DNA of 52,400 nucleotides from Lysobacter enzymogenes (GCF_900106525.1 NZ_FNOG01000011.1:34499-86898), one strand, 5' to 3'; counted from the first letter of the stretch, positions 26,251 to 35,382 are shown. The notes: generated by a model not told the origin, from the letters alone. A program made the numbers and translations.

Positions 26251-29130
26251 ATGAAGCCGTCGCGTCGCCATGCCCTGGCGAAAGCCATCCAATTGTCCCT
26301 GCTGGTCGCGCTGCCCGGCCTCGCCGCCGCGCAGGACGCCGCACCGCGCAAGGACGCCACCACGCTCGACACGGTCCAGGTCACCGGCACCCGCATCAAG
26401 AAGGCCGAGATCGAAAGCCAGGTTCCGGTCCAGACCCTCAGCCGCGACGACATCGAACGCACCGGCCTGACCTCGCTGGCCGACATCGTCCAGGAGCTCA
26501 CCGGCGCCGGTTCCGCGCTCAACACCAAGTTCAATTCCTCGGGCAACTTCGGCTTCTCGCCCAACGGCGACGGCATCGGCGCCGGTTCGGCCCAGGTCGA
26601 CCTGCGCCACCTCGGCCCCAAGCGCGTGCTGGTCCTGGTCGACGGCATGCGTTGGGTCAACGAGTCCTCGGCTTCGGGCGTGGGCGCGGCGACCGACCTC
26701 AACACCATTCCGCTGGCCATCGTCGAGCGCATCGAAATCCTCGAAGACGGCGCGTCCTCGCTGTACGGCTCCGACGCCATCGCCGGCGTGGTCAACATCA
26801 TCACCCGCCGCAACTTCGACGGCGGCCAGATCAGCCTCAACTACGGCCAGTACGGCAAGGGCGACGGCCAGCTGCAGGGCGTGGACCTGGCCTGGGGCTT
26901 CAACACCGACCGCGCCAACCTGTTCCTGGGCCTGAGCTACGTCGACCAGGATCCGGTGTACTCGCGCGATCGCGGCGTCGCCGCGTTCCCGGTGCCGGGG
27001 CTGGGCGTGGAGACCGGCAGCTCGGCCACGCCGAACGGCCGCTTCATCTTCACCGACCCGCGTTGCGCCGGCGGCACCTGCAACCTCACCACGCCCAACG
27101 GCACCAGCTATCCCAACGGCGTGCGCTACCCGCAGGACTTCATCCCCTTCACCGGCGCGAACCGCTACAACTTCGCCCGCGAGAACATGCTGCTGACGCC
27201 GTCCAAGCGCACCGGCGCGTTCGGCCAGTTCCGCTATCACTTCACCGACAACGTGCAGGGCTACGTCAAGGCGCTGTACAACCGCCGCGAGTCGGTCAAC
27301 CAGGCCGCGCCGGAGCCGATCTTCCTCGGCCTCGACGCCGGCACCGGCAATCCGTGGTCCGAGCGCGTCACCATTTCGCGCCTGAACCCGTACAACCCCT
27401 TCGGCATCGACCTGACCTCCGAAGGCGCCAACCCGAACCTGATCACCCTGGCCCGGCGCCCGGTCGAAGGCGGCCCGCGCATCTTCGAACAGAAGGTCGA
27501 CACCCAGTACGTGGCCGGCGGTTTGGAAGGCAGCTTCGACGCGGGCGACCGCACCTTCTTCTGGGACGTCAACGCTGCCTACAGCCGCAACAAGGCCGAC
27601 CAGACCAACCGCGGCAGCTACAACATCCGCAACATCAACATCGCGCTCGGCGATCCGGCGGTGTGCGCGGCGACCCCGGGCTGCGTGCCGCTGAACCTGT
27701 TCGGCGGCCCGGGCACGATCACCCCGCAGATGCTGAGCTGGATCAGCCCGGTCGTGCGCGACCGCAGCGAGCAGAAGCTCAAGACCTTCACCGCCAACTT
27801 CTCCGGCGACCTGTTCAACCTGTGGGCGGGCCCGCTGTCGTTCGCCGCCGGTTACGAGTACCGCAAGTACGAAGGTTCCTACTCGCCCGATCCGATCACC
27901 GTGGCCGGCTACTACAACGGCACCCAGTCGTTGCCGACCAGCGGTTCCTACGACGTCAACGAAGCCTATGTCGAGCTCAACCTGCCGCTGATCAAGGAAG
28001 GTTCGTTCGGCAAGAGCCTGGATCTGAGCCTGGCCGGCCGCTACTCGGATTACTCGACCTTCGGCGGCCAGTTCACGCCCAAGTACGGCCTGCGCTGGCA
28101 AGTCGCCGACGAGTTCCTGCTGCGCACCACCTACGCCGAAGGCTTCCGCGCGCCGTCGATCGGCGAGTTGTACGGCTCGGCCAGCCGCGCCGACCTGCAG
28201 CTCAGCGATCCGTGCCTGATCTCGATCACCGGCGCGCCGCCGACCGGCAACCGCGCCAACTGCGCCGCGCTCGGCGTGCCGGCCGGCGCCGCCCAGGCCA
28301 ACAGCCAGATCTCGGTGCAGACCGGCGGCAACAAGGACCTGGACCCGGAAACCGCGCGCAGCTTCACCGCCGGCTTCGTCTACAGCCCGGCCTGGGCCGC
28401 GGGCGTGCCGTGGTCGGAGAAGTTCGACTTCGAAGTCACCTACTACCGCCATTCGCTGGAAGGCGCGGTGCAGGCGATCGACGCGCAGACCCAGCTCAAC
28501 CTGTGCGTGCAGACGCTCGACCCGCTGTACTGCGGCGGCATCACCCGCTCCAGCGTGGGCGGCATCTCCAGCTTCGAGAACAAGCTGACCAACCTGGGTT
28601 CGATCAAGACCTCCGGCTGGGACGTGGACTTCTTCTGGACCCTGCCGGAAACCTCGCTCGGCCAGTTCAAGCTGGCCTGGCAGAACACCTGGGTGACCCA
28701 GTACGACGCGCTCGGCGCCGCCGGCCAGGTGCAGCCGCGCCGGCCGGGCGTGGAAGTCAACGACAGCGCGATTCCGGAGTGGACCTCGAACGCGACCCTG
28801 TCGTGGAAGCGCAACGCCTGGAACGGTTCGTGGACGATCCGCCACATTTCCGAGCTGACCGAGACCTGCCAGGCCTCGGCGCTGGATTCGCCGTACTGCG
28901 ACAACCACGTCACCGGCGAGAACAAGCTGTCGCCGACGACCTATCACGATCTGCAGTTGGGCTATCGCTTCGAGCTGCTCAAGGGTCTGCAGGTCACCGG
29001 TGGCGTCAACAACGTGTTCGACAAGGATCCGCCGGTGTGCCTGTCGTGCTCGCTCAACGGTTACGACGCGTCGACCTACGACATCCCGGGCGGTCGGTTC
29101 TTCTACGTGCGGGCGGATCTGCGGTTCTGA
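26251..29130 (+). CDS. TonB-dependent outer-membrane receptor 2
   Basis: 959 residues. The signal peptide ends near LAAAQ (27-28) and the TonB box T-L-D-T-V-Q-V-T-G is at 38-46. The plug contains [12 protein letters not shown] and [29 protein letters not shown]. The barrel ends Y-V-R-A-D-L-R-F. Pairs of cysteines in extracellular-loop positions (C-A-G-G-T-C near 270; C-A-A-T-P-G-C near 473) are common in large xanthomonad receptors of peptide or polysaccharide type. The substrate is not evident. The gene stands alone and ends in a strong terminator. Confidence 0.95.
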   Translation: MKPSRRHALAKAIQLSLLVALPGLAAAQDAAPRKDATTLDTVQVTGTRIKKAEIESQVPVQTLSRDDIERTGLTSLADIVQELTGAGSALNTKFNSSGNFGFSPNGDGIGAGSAQVDLRHLGPKRVLVLVDGMRWVNESSASGVGAATDLNTIPLAIVERIEILEDGASSLYGSDAIAGVVNIITRRNFDGGQISLNYGQYGKGDGQLQGVDLAWGFNTDRANLFLGLSYVDQDPVYSRDRGVAAFPVPGLGVETGSSATPNGRFIFTDPRCAGGTCNLTTPNGTSYPNGVRYPQDFIPFTGANRYNFARENMLLTPSKRTGAFGQFRYHFTDNVQGYVKALYNRRESVNQAAPEPIFLGLDAGTGNPWSERVTISRLNPYNPFGIDLTSEGANPNLITLARRPVEGGPRIFEQKVDTQYVAGGLEGSFDAGDRTFFWDVNAAYSRNKADQTNRGSYNIRNINIALGDPAVCAATPGCVPLNLFGGPGTITPQMLSWISPVVRDRSEQKLKTFTANFSGDLFNLWAGPLSFAAGYEYRKYEGSYSPDPITVAGYYNGTQSLPTSGSYDVNEAYVELNLPLIKEGSFGKSLDLSLAGRYSDYSTFGGQFTPKYGLRWQVADEFLLRTTYAEGFRAPSIGELYGSASRADLQLSDPCLISITGAPPTGNRANCAALGVPAGAAQANSQISVQTGGNKDLDPETARSFTAGFVYSPAWAAGVPWSEKFDFEVTYYRHSLEGAVQAIDAQTQLNLCVQTLDPLYCGGITRSSVGGISSFENKLTNLGSIKTSGWDVDFFWTLPETSLGQFKLAWQNTWVTQYDALGAAGQVQPRRPGVEVNDSAIPEWTSNATLSWKRNAWNGSWTIRHISELTETCQASALDSPYCDNHVTGENKLSPTTYHDLQLGYRFELLKGLQVTGGVNNVFDKDPPVCLSCSLNGYDASTYDIPGGRFFYVRADLRF

Positions 29131-29158
29131 TCCAGGGGTAACGCGACAACGTGAAACG

Positions 29159-29193
29159 ACGGCCGGCGCTGCGAGGCGCCGGCCGTTTTTGTT
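29159..29193 (+). terminator. Rho-independent terminator of TonB receptor 2
   Basis: A perfect 11-bp stem, ACGGCCGGCGC / GCGCCGGCCGT, with a 6-nt loop is followed by TTTTTGTTT, 28 bp past the stop. This is the best intrinsic terminator in the window. Confidence 0.92.
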
Positions 29194-29234
29194 TGTGGGA
29201 TTCGCGGGTGCGGGGCTGCTTTCGTCGTTGTCGG

Positions 29235-29332
29235 GTTGTCGCGGTCGCGGCTTGCGCCGCTCCTACAGTCGGATACGTACTTGCCGGGGTTCCCTGTAGG
29301 AGCGGCGCGAGCCGCGACCGCGACAACGCAAC
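29235..29332. repeat. Family A repeat pair, tail-to-tail orientation
   Basis: A reverse arm (GTTGTCGCGGTCGCGGCTTG..., 29235-29269) and a forward arm (CTGTAGGAGCGG..., 29293-29332) flank a 24-bp centre containing TCGGATACGTACTTGCCGG. A near-identical centre occurs in the pair at 52227-52318, so the everted pair is itself a repeated unit. Confidence 0.82.
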
Positions 29333-29410
29333 CACGACGAACTTCGCCTAAGTCCGTTGGTTACGCCTGACGACAAGCGAACATCAACAGCTTCCGTCCG
29401 CAAGCGGCCG

Positions 29411-29815
29411 GGTCACTTTCTTTGTCTTGCCAAAGAAAGTAACCAAAGAAAGGCGCTTTCCTTGTTTTCGGATCAAGAGCCACTATCGTTCGGTGCGTTC
29501 GCGGGGATGCGCCACACAGGCCATCCCTGGCCTGGGTGGCGCACGGCGCGCGTCCTGCGCGCCGCCCTTCGGGTCTGCGGTTGCCTGTGGCGAGTTCGGG
29601 GCGGCGGGGGGAGCGGAGAGCAACGGCAACAGCGATATGGATTCCGGCTTTCGCCGGAAGTGGGGATTAAGGTTGCGGGGCTTCGGCGGTTGCGGCGGGG
29701 CTGCGTTGCTTCGGTTGGTCGCGGCTTGAGCCGCTCCAAGGGCTTCGTCAAGTTTCGTGTCCTGTAGGAGCTGCGCGAGCTGCGACCGCGGCAATGCGAT
29801 TGCGGCGAAACCTGC
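29411..29815. repeat. Non-coding mosaic: AAAGAAAG hairpin plus family C and A fragments
   Basis: 29415-29440 is a perfect stem, ACTTTCTTTG / CAAAGAAAGT, in locally AT-rich DNA, followed by AACCAAAGAAAGGCGC. 29637-29660 is a family C half (GGATTCCGGCTTTCGCCGG). 29713-29793 is an everted family A pair. A 136-codon open frame crosses the whole region (29357-29767), but its sequence is just translated repeats and I treat it as spurious. Confidence 0.7.
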
Positions 29816-30550
29816 CTATCGCTCGCGCACCGACGCGTGCCGGATCACGTCCAGTGCGAGCTGCGCATCGCAGGCGTACAAACCCGCGCCCCAGGCCGCG
29901 TTCTGTTCCACGCAGGCCCAACCGCGACCCTCGATGTAGCCCACGTCGATCACGCAGGCGCGCGGCAGGTTCACTTGCGCGTCGTCGAGCATGCGCTGCA
30001 GGAACGCGGTGGCTTGCGCATCCTCTTCTTCGCTGCTGGCAAAACCGCTGTCGCGCGCGAGCTCGCCGTGGCGCGAATACAGCGACCACGTGCGCAGTGT
30101 GCGGTCGAGCACGAAGCAGCGCAGTTCGCAGCGCCAGCGCACGACTTCGGCGACGAGCACCGGCATGTCTTCGTCGTAGCCTTGCGGCAGGCCGACGCCG
30201 TTGTAGACGTTCGCGGGAAAGCTCTTGTCGTTGGGCGGCTTGACGAACGCCGGCTCGGTCCGCGCGCGCTGGGCGCCGAGCGTGCTGAGGGCGATCTCGC
30301 GCAGGCGGTATTCGTATGGCAGCGTCGGCAGCCAGTCTTCCGGTGGATTGTCCAGGCGCAGGCCGAGCGCGGCGCCGAGTTCGGGGGCGAACAAGGCTTC
30401 GCCGTAGAACACCGGTTCCTCGAGTGCGCGCAGATGCTCGGGTACGCGCCAGCCGTGTAGCCGCTCGATCGACCAGCCTTGGCGTGCGGCGGTTTTCCAC
30501 AGCGCTTGCGAGTCGTCGCTGTGGCGAGGCGTGAGAATCAGGGTGGGCAT
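29816..30550 (-). CDS. ATP-grasp-fold protein (R2K-like)
   Basis: 244 residues, cytoplasmic. It begins MPTLILTPRHSDDSQALWKTA. The core shows F-V-K-P-P-N-D-K-S-F-P-A near 113-124 (Lys pair of the ATP-grasp), an E-V-V-R-W-R-C-E-L-R-C-F-V strand near 147-160 and I-D-V-G-Y near 207, then E-Q-N-A-A-W-G-A-G near 220. This resembles ATP-grasp proteins of the R2K clade, thought to ligate peptides; substrates are unknown. The start at 30550 is the first ATG with family-like sequence; the open frame upstream is arginine/proline-rich. It lies downstream of the EEP gene on the same strand, 231 bp away. Confidence 0.75.
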   Translation of the reverse strand: MPTLILTPRHSDDSQALWKTAARQGWSIERLHGWRVPEHLRALEEPVFYGEALFAPELGAALGLRLDNPPEDWLPTLPYEYRLREIALSTLGAQRARTEPAFVKPPNDKSFPANVYNGVGLPQGYDEDMPVLVAEVVRWRCELRCFVLDRTLRTWSLYSRHGELARDSGFASSEEEDAQATAFLQRMLDDAQVNLPRACVIDVGYIEGRGWACVEQNAAWGAGLYACDAQLALDVIRHASVRER

Positions 30551-30781
30551 GGCGCTTGCGTCGCGCTGGGACGGCAGCGCAGCGTCGGCGAAGCCGGCTT
30601 GGGCGTCAACGCGACCTGGGCGCGTCGGTCGGGGGATGGGCGGTTCGCGCGCGGGACGCTGCGCTGAAGGAAGCGAGCGTCGGTTGGTCTGCGCCAGCCG
30701 GACGTGGCCGAAAGGATTGCGGCTCGGCCAGCTTCGCAGCGCGCCGGCAGCCGCCGGCACGGCCGAGCGGCGAACGTCGCC

Positions 30782-31540
30782 TCAGCGCAACGCCTGATCC
30801 GGAACGTCCAGCTCCAGCGACAGCGCCAGATGATCCGACTGCGCCGCCGGCAGCGCCTTGGCGGCGATGTAGCCCAGGCCGTCGCCGAGCAGGATGTGGT
30901 CGATGGCGCGCTGCGGGCGCCAGCTGGGGAAGGTCGGCAGGGTGTCGGCGGGGCGCTGCAGGCGGGTGTCGCGGAACAGCGCCTGCATTTCGGGGCTGTC
31001 GGCGGAGCAGTTGAAGTCGCCCATCAGCACCGCGTGCGGGTGGTCGTGCAGCAGTTCGGCGATGAAGGCCAGCTGCGAGGCGCGTGAGCCGGCGCCCAGC
31101 GAGAGGTGGGCGACGGCGACGGTGAGGCCGTCGTCGCCGCTGCCATAGTGCGCGATCAGCACGCCGCGGCCGGAGATGCGGCCGGGCAGCGGGTGGTCGA
31201 CCACTTCGCGCGGCTCCAGCCGGCTGAGCAGGCCGTTGGCGCTGGAGGCGACGTTGCCGACGCGCCGGTTCGGCTGGTGGCTCCAGTAATCGAAGCCGGC
31301 GCGCTGGGCCAGGTAGTGGGTCTGGTTGGTGAAGCCCGAGCGCAGGCTGCCCGGATCGCTTTCGTTGAGGCCGACGATGTCGTGCTCGCCGGCCAACTGC
31401 GCGATGGTGTCGAGGCTGCCGCGCTTGTTGCCGGCGGGCAGCACGTGCGACCAGCTGCGCGTCGCGTAATCGCTATAGCGACGCGTGCTGGAACCGGCCT
31501 GGATGTTCGCGCTGAGCAAGCGCAGCCGGCGAGTGGTCAT
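30782..31540 (-). CDS. Endonuclease/exonuclease/phosphatase (EEP) family protein
   Basis: 252 residues with no export signal. It begins M-T-T-R-R-L-R-L-L-S-A-N-I-Q-A-G, the first EEP strand with metal-binding Asn. The other motifs are G-L-N-E-S-D (metal-binding Glu near 59), V-A-V-A-H-L-S-L, M-G-D-F-N-C-S (catalytic Asp/Asn near 174) and I-D-H-I-L...S-D-H-L-A (catalytic His near 238). It is a Mg-dependent phosphodiesterase or phosphatase of unknown substrate. It is 28 bp downstream of the lipoprotein DsbA gene, probably in the same transcript. Confidence 0.9.
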   Translation of the reverse strand: MTTRRLRLLSANIQAGSSTRRYSDYATRSWSHVLPAGNKRGSLDTIAQLAGEHDIVGLNESDPGSLRSGFTNQTHYLAQRAGFDYWSHQPNRRVGNVASSANGLLSRLEPREVVDHPLPGRISGRGVLIAHYGSGDDGLTVAVAHLSLGAGSRASQLAFIAELLHDHPHAVLMGDFNCSADSPEMQALFRDTRLQRPADTLPTFPSWRPQRAIDHILLGDGLGYIAAKALPAAQSDHLALSLELDVPDQALR

Positions 31541-31568
31541 GCCTGGTCCGGGTAAGACGCGGAACCGA

Positions 31569-32456
31569 TCAGTTCTTCTTGGCCGGCTCGGCCGCGGCGG
31601 CCGGCGCGGGCGTCGCCGCGGGCGCGGCAGCGGGCGCAGCGGCCAGGGCGGCGCGCTCGCGCGCGATCAGGTGATCGCTGACGCGCAGCATATCGTCGAA
31701 GCCCTTGGCGGTGGTGACCAGGTACTTGCCGTTGATCACGATGCTCGGGCTCGCGCTGACCCCGGAGCGCTGCATGAACTGCTCGGCGCGCTTGCCCTTG
31801 GCGGTGATCGCGAAGCTGTTCATGGTGCCGATGAAGTCGGCCGGCTTGACGCCGTACTTGGCGTAGAACTCGCCGAACGTCGCGTCGGTGACGGTGCGGA
31901 AGTCGATCGACTGGTCGATGTGCACGGCGCGGAACATCGCTTCGTGGCTCTTGTCGACCAGGCCCAAGGTCTGGGCGGCGTAGAAGGCCTTCTCGAACGG
32001 GATCGGATTGCCGCCGAACGGGCCGGCGATCGGGGTGAACTTGACGTCGGCGGTCTGCTTCTTGCGCCAGTCGAGCAGGATCGGCTCGAACTGGGCGCAG
32101 TGCGGGCAGGTGTAGCTGAAGATTTCCGCCACTTCGATCTTGCCGGCGACCGGCTCGAACGGCTGGCCGCCGGGGATTTCGTTGTAGTCGGTGCCCGCGA
32201 CCGGCGCCGCGCCGGCCGGCGGAGTGGCGGTGGCGGCCGGGACGATCGCCGGTTCGGCCGGTGCGGTCTCGGCCGGGGCCGGGGTTTCGCCCTGGGCCGG
32301 CGCGTTGGCGGCCGGCGCGGTGTCGCCGGCGGCCGGGGCGGGCGTGCCCTCGGCGGCGGGCGCGCTCGGCGCCTCGGTCTTGCCGCACGCGGCCAGCGCG
32401 AACAGCGCGCTGAACACCAGCGGGTAACGGGACAGGGTGGCGATACGCGAATTCAT
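31569..32456 (-). CDS. DsbA-type thiol:disulfide oxidoreductase, lipoprotein with Ala/Pro-rich linker
   Basis: 295 residues. The lipobox L-A-A-C (Cys24) predicts an outer- or inner-membrane lipoprotein. Residues 28-88 are an Ala/Pro/Glu-rich tether. The thioredoxin-fold domain has C-P-H-C (Cys117, Cys120) and a cis-Pro region A-S-P-S-I-V. The C-terminus has a further Ala/Pro run. It closely matches the neighbouring soluble DsbA (E-I-P-G-G-x-P-F, Y-T-C-P-H-C-A, K-G-F-D-D-M-L-R-V-x-D-H-L-I-A-R-E-R-A), so it is a tandem paralogue that has become membrane-tethered. Confidence 0.92.
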   Translation of the reverse strand: MNSRIATLSRYPLVFSALFALAACGKTEAPSAPAAEGTPAPAAGDTAPAANAPAQGETPAPAETAPAEPAIVPAATATPPAGAAPVAGTDYNEIPGGQPFEPVAGKIEVAEIFSYTCPHCAQFEPILLDWRKKQTADVKFTPIAGPFGGNPIPFEKAFYAAQTLGLVDKSHEAMFRAVHIDQSIDFRTVTDATFGEFYAKYGVKPADFIGTMNSFAITAKGKRAEQFMQRSGVSASPSIVINGKYLVTTAKGFDDMLRVSDHLIARERAALAAAPAAAPAATPAPAAAAEPAKKN

Positions 32457-32562
32457 CGGGATCTCCGCAGAAAAAGCAGGGAATGGCGGTTGCGGCGGCG
32501 GTGCCGTCCGCGAGGCCCGCCAGCATAGCGGGCGGGCGACTTAACGGGGAGTGTAGGGCGCC

Positions 32563-33225
32563 TCAGCGCTTGGTCTTGGCCCGCTCGCGCGCGATCAGGT
32601 GATCGGCCACGCGCAGCATGTCGTCGAAGCCCTTCTGGGTGGTGATGCGGTACTTGCCCGCGACCACCATGCCGGGGGTGCCGTCGACGCCGGAGGCCAT
32701 GATGAAGTCGGTGGCGCGCTTCATCGCCTGCTCGGTGGCCTTGCCGGTCATGGTCGCGGCGAAGGTGCTCGGGTCGGCGCCGAACTTGGCGTAGAAGCCG
32801 GCGATTTCCTGGGTGCTGGCGTTCTGGATCGGCAGGCTCTTGTCTTCGTGCAGGGCCTTGAACACGGCCTCGTGGGTCTTGGGCAGCAGCTTGAGCGACT
32901 GCGCGGTGTAGAAGGCCTGCGCGTACGGGGTCCAGTAACCGCCCCACGGCGCGGCCAGCGGGACGAAGTTGACGTCGGCCGGCAGCTTGGCCTTCCACTT
33001 CGACACCAGCGGCTCGAAGTGCGCGCAGTGCGGGCAGGTGTAGCCGAACACTTCGACCACCTCGACCTTGCCGGCCGGCGTGGCGAACGGCTTGCCGCCG
33101 GGGATCTCGACGTAGTCCACGCCGGGTTCGGGCGCGGGGCCGGCCGGGGCGGCGGCCTTGGGCGCGGCGGCCGCGGCGAAGGGAATCACGGCGAGCAGCA
33201 GCAAGGTGGCGAGGCGTCGGTTCAT
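32563..33225 (-). CDS. dsbA: Periplasmic thiol:disulfide interchange protein DsbA
   Basis: 220 residues. The signal peptide (MNRRLATLLLLAVIPFAAAA) is followed by a DsbA fold with C-P-H-C (Cys64, Cys67), a helical insertion, and the cis-Pro loop D-G-T-P-G-M. It introduces disulfides into exported proteins and is normally reoxidised by DsbB (not in the window). It is upstream of the lipoprotein paralogue by 106 bp and downstream of cytochrome c4, all on the minus strand; the dsbA-cytochrome c4 proximity is a known arrangement in pseudomonads and xanthomonads. Confidence 0.94.
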   Translation of the reverse strand: MNRRLATLLLLAVIPFAAAAAPKAAAPAGPAPEPGVDYVEIPGGKPFATPAGKVEVVEVFGYTCPHCAHFEPLVSKWKAKLPADVNFVPLAAPWGGYWTPYAQAFYTAQSLKLLPKTHEAVFKALHEDKSLPIQNASTQEIAGFYAKFGADPSTFAATMTGKATEQAMKRATDFIMASGVDGTPGMVVAGKYRITTQKGFDDMLRVADHLIARERAKTKR

Positions 33226-33599
33226 CGGAAAGGGTCTCGTCGAAGTGGGGCCGGCTGCGCGTCGCGCCGGTGGAGCGGGCAGGGAAAGCGAAATCGCGTC
33301 GCCAAGGATAGCGGCGGGCGCGGGCAACCAGGAGTGCGGGGTGGGACCGGTCGACGGTAGCGGAGTTCCCGCGCGGCCGGGCGGTGTGAGGTGCGTCACT
33401 TTTACGCAGGCGGCGGTGGGCTTTGCGTGGGAACGACGCGCACCGCGACTGCGGCGACGCAGCGGCGGCGCTGCTTTCGCGGTGGTTGCGTTGTCGCGGT
33501 CGCGGCTTGCGCCGCTCCTACAGGGGGCTTGGGCACCTGCTGTGGTTACAAACAAAAACGCCGGCGCGAGGCCGGCGTTTTCGTTGGTGTCGTGCGCGC
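33226..33599. other. Gap between cytochrome c4 and dsbA
   Basis: 374 bp with no gene. It holds a single reverse family A repeat at 33489-33523 and the cytochrome c4 terminator at 33554-33583. The remaining part upstream of dsbA (33226-33480) presumably contains its promoter, which I cannot pinpoint. Confidence 0.6.
33554..33583 (-). terminator. Rho-independent terminator of cytochrome c4
   Basis: An 11-bp stem AAAACGCCGGC / GCCGGCGTTTT with a 5-nt loop; on the minus strand the stem ends in a run of T (TTTTTG). It begins 17 bp past the stop codon. Confidence 0.88.
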
Positions 33600-34463
33600 T
33601 CAGCCCTTGGCGGGCGTCGCCGGCGCGCCGGCCGGCTTCGGCGCGGGCGCCGGGGCGGCCGCAGGTGCGGCGGCGGGCTTGGCCGCCGGCGCCGGGGCGC
33701 CGGCCGCGGCGATGTCGTCGGCGCGCTCGTGCAGGCCCTGCAGGTAGCTGGCCAGCGAACCGATCTCTTCGTCGGTGAGCTGCTTGGCCACGCCGGCCAT
33801 CACGTTGAACAGGTGCGGGTCCTTCTGGGTGGTGGTACCGGCGCGGTACTCCTCCAGGCGGCGCTGCGAGTAGGCGGCCTGCTGGCCGGCCAGGTGCGGA
33901 TAGGCCGGGCCGGGATTGCCGGCGCCGCCCGGGCCGTGGCAGGCCATGCACGCGGGGATGCCGCGGGCCTTGTCGCCGCGGCGGAACAGGTCTTCGCCGA
34001 CCTGGTAGAACTTCTTGTCCTTGTTCGGGCCGGAGGCGACGACGGTGTCGTCGGCCACGCCGGCGCCGGACTTCTGGGTGGCGAAGTAGGCGCCCAGGTC
34101 GCGCGCGTCCTGCTCGCTGAGCGCGTCGGCGAAGGGCTTCATCGCCGCGGCCATGCCGGTGTTGCGCTCGCCGCTCTTGAACAGGGCGATCTGGTGGGCG
34201 ATGTAGCGCTCGCTCTGGCCGGCCAGGCGCGGGTATTGCGGGTCGGTCGGGTTGCCGTCGAGGCCGTGGCAGGCCGCGCAGGTGCCGGCCTTGGTGGCGC
34301 CGGCCTTGACGTCGCCCCACTTGCTTTGCGGCCCGGCGTTCAACGGTGCGGTCTGCACCGGTTCTTTATCCGGGATCGGCGTGACCGTGGTCTGGGCGTA
34401 TGCGACGGCGGCGACCGCGAAGACGGCGAGACCGACGAGGCTCAGGACGCGGGCTTGGCTCAT
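33600..34463 (-). CDS. Cytochrome c4 (dihaem)
   Basis: 287 residues. The signal peptide ends near VAYAQ (22-24). There are two c-type haem sites, C-A-A-C-H (62-66) and C-M-A-C-H (172-176), each followed by the c4 pattern P-x-L-A-G-Q (79-83 and later). Axial Met candidates are M-A-A-A-M-K-P near 104-110 and F-N-V-M-A-G-V-A in the second domain. It carries electrons from the bc1 complex to terminal oxidases in the periplasm. A 35-residue Ala/Pro/Lys-rich C-terminal extension is longer than in classical c4. The ATG at 34463 gives the signal peptide directly. Confidence 0.94.
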   Translation of the reverse strand: MSQARVLSLVGLAVFAVAAVAYAQTTVTPIPDKEPVQTAPLNAGPQSKWGDVKAGATKAGTCAACHGLDGNPTDPQYPRLAGQSERYIAHQIALFKSGERNTGMAAAMKPFADALSEQDARDLGAYFATQKSGAGVADDTVVASGPNKDKKFYQVGEDLFRRGDKARGIPACMACHGPGGAGNPGPAYPHLAGQQAAYSQRRLEEYRAGTTTQKDPHLFNVMAGVAKQLTDEEIGSLASYLQGLHERADDIAAAGAPAPAAKPAAAPAAAPAPAPKPAGAPATPAKG

Positions 34464-34707
34464 GTAGCTGGGCTCCGAACTGCGTGCGTAAGGCGGGCTT
34501 GCTGGAAGGCGAGGACGGGTAGGAACTCGGTCTGGCTTTGGCCGGCCGCGCACGGCGCCGGAACCTCGGAATTATCATCGCCGGCCCGGACGGGGTCAAC
34601 GCGGGTTCAGGTGCCCGCGGTCGCGGAACGCCCGCCGGCGCCGCCGCGACCGCCTGCGCGCACGCGGCGTGCACGGGTCCGGGCCGGCGCCGTGCGATCC
34701 TATGGGC

Positions 34708-35352
34708 ATGAGCAATCCCCTCGCCCGCGCCCGTTACCTGTTGTCGGCGCACAACGTCAAACAGCTGCCGCCCGACGGCGGCTTCGAAGTGGCCTTCGCC
34801 GGCCGCTCCAACGCCGGCAAGTCCAGCGCGCTCAATGCGCTGTGCCAGCAAAACGCGCTGGCGCGCGTGTCCAAGACGCCCGGCCGGACCCAGCAGCTGG
34901 TGTTCTTCGACGTCAGCCCGCTGCACCGCGGCCCCGAGCCGGCGCCGGAGCCGGACCGCTTCCTGGTCGACCTGCCCGGCTACGGCTACGCCAAGGTGCC
35001 GCAGGACCTGCAGGCGCACTGGCAGGCCTTCCTCGACCGCTATTTCCAGACCCGCCAGGCGCTGCGCGGGCTGGTGGTGGTGATGGACATCCGCCATCCG
35101 CTCAAGGACTACGACCGGCAGATGATCGCCTACGCGGTCAACCGCGGCCTGCCGGCGCACGCGCTGCTGACCAAGGCCGACAAGTTCGGCCGCGGCCAGC
35201 AGCAGCAGGCGCTGATGGCGGTGCGCAAGGATCTGCACGCCAGCTACGGCGACACCGTCAGCGTGCAGACCTTCTCGGGCGAGTCCAAGCAGGGCGTCGA
35301 CGAGGCGCGCGCGGTGGTCGGCGGCTGGCTGGAGCTGGGCGCGGCGAAGTAG
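34708..35352 (+). CDS. engB: Ribosome biogenesis GTPase YihA/YsxC
   Basis: 214 residues. It is an essential-type GTPase for 50S subunit assembly. The G motifs are clear: G1 G-R-S-N-A-G-K-S-S (32-40), G2 T-P-G-R-T-Q, G3 D-L-P-G-Y-G-Y-A, and G4 T-K-A-D. A Pro-rich insertion, S-P-L-H-R-G-P-E-P-A-P-E-P, sits between G2 and G3 and is absent from the usual short loop. I chose the ATG at 34708 (MSNPLARARYLLSAHNV), which matches xanthomonad homologues; the ATG at 34702 adds two residues. It is divergent from cytochrome c4, a common pairing. Confidence 0.95.
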   Translation: MSNPLARARYLLSAHNVKQLPPDGGFEVAFAGRSNAGKSSALNALCQQNALARVSKTPGRTQQLVFFDVSPLHRGPEPAPEPDRFLVDLPGYGYAKVPQDLQAHWQAFLDRYFQTRQALRGLVVVMDIRHPLKDYDRQMIAYAVNRGLPAHALLTKADKFGRGQQQQALMAVRKDLHASYGDTVSVQTFSGESKQGVDEARAVVGGWLELGAAK

Positions 35353-35382
35353 GGCTCGCGCAGCGGACGTCGGGCGGATTCT

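Noticed and set aside
26248-28947. A 899-codon open frame on the minus strand opposite TonB receptor 2, and similar long antisense frames at 16946-19618, 2047-4170, 39268-40707 and 42213-43808
   Set aside because: They mirror real genes on the other strand. Their products are rich in Arg, Ala, Gly, Val, Asp and His with no domain motifs, as expected from high-GC codon bias, while the sense frames carry complete family signatures.
29357-29767. A 136-codon plus-strand frame (with phrases such as H-F-L-C-L-A-K-E-S-N-Q-R-K)
   Set aside because: It is a translation of intergenic repeats, including the AAAGAAAG hairpin and family C and A fragments. There is no ribosome-binding site and no consistent protein character.
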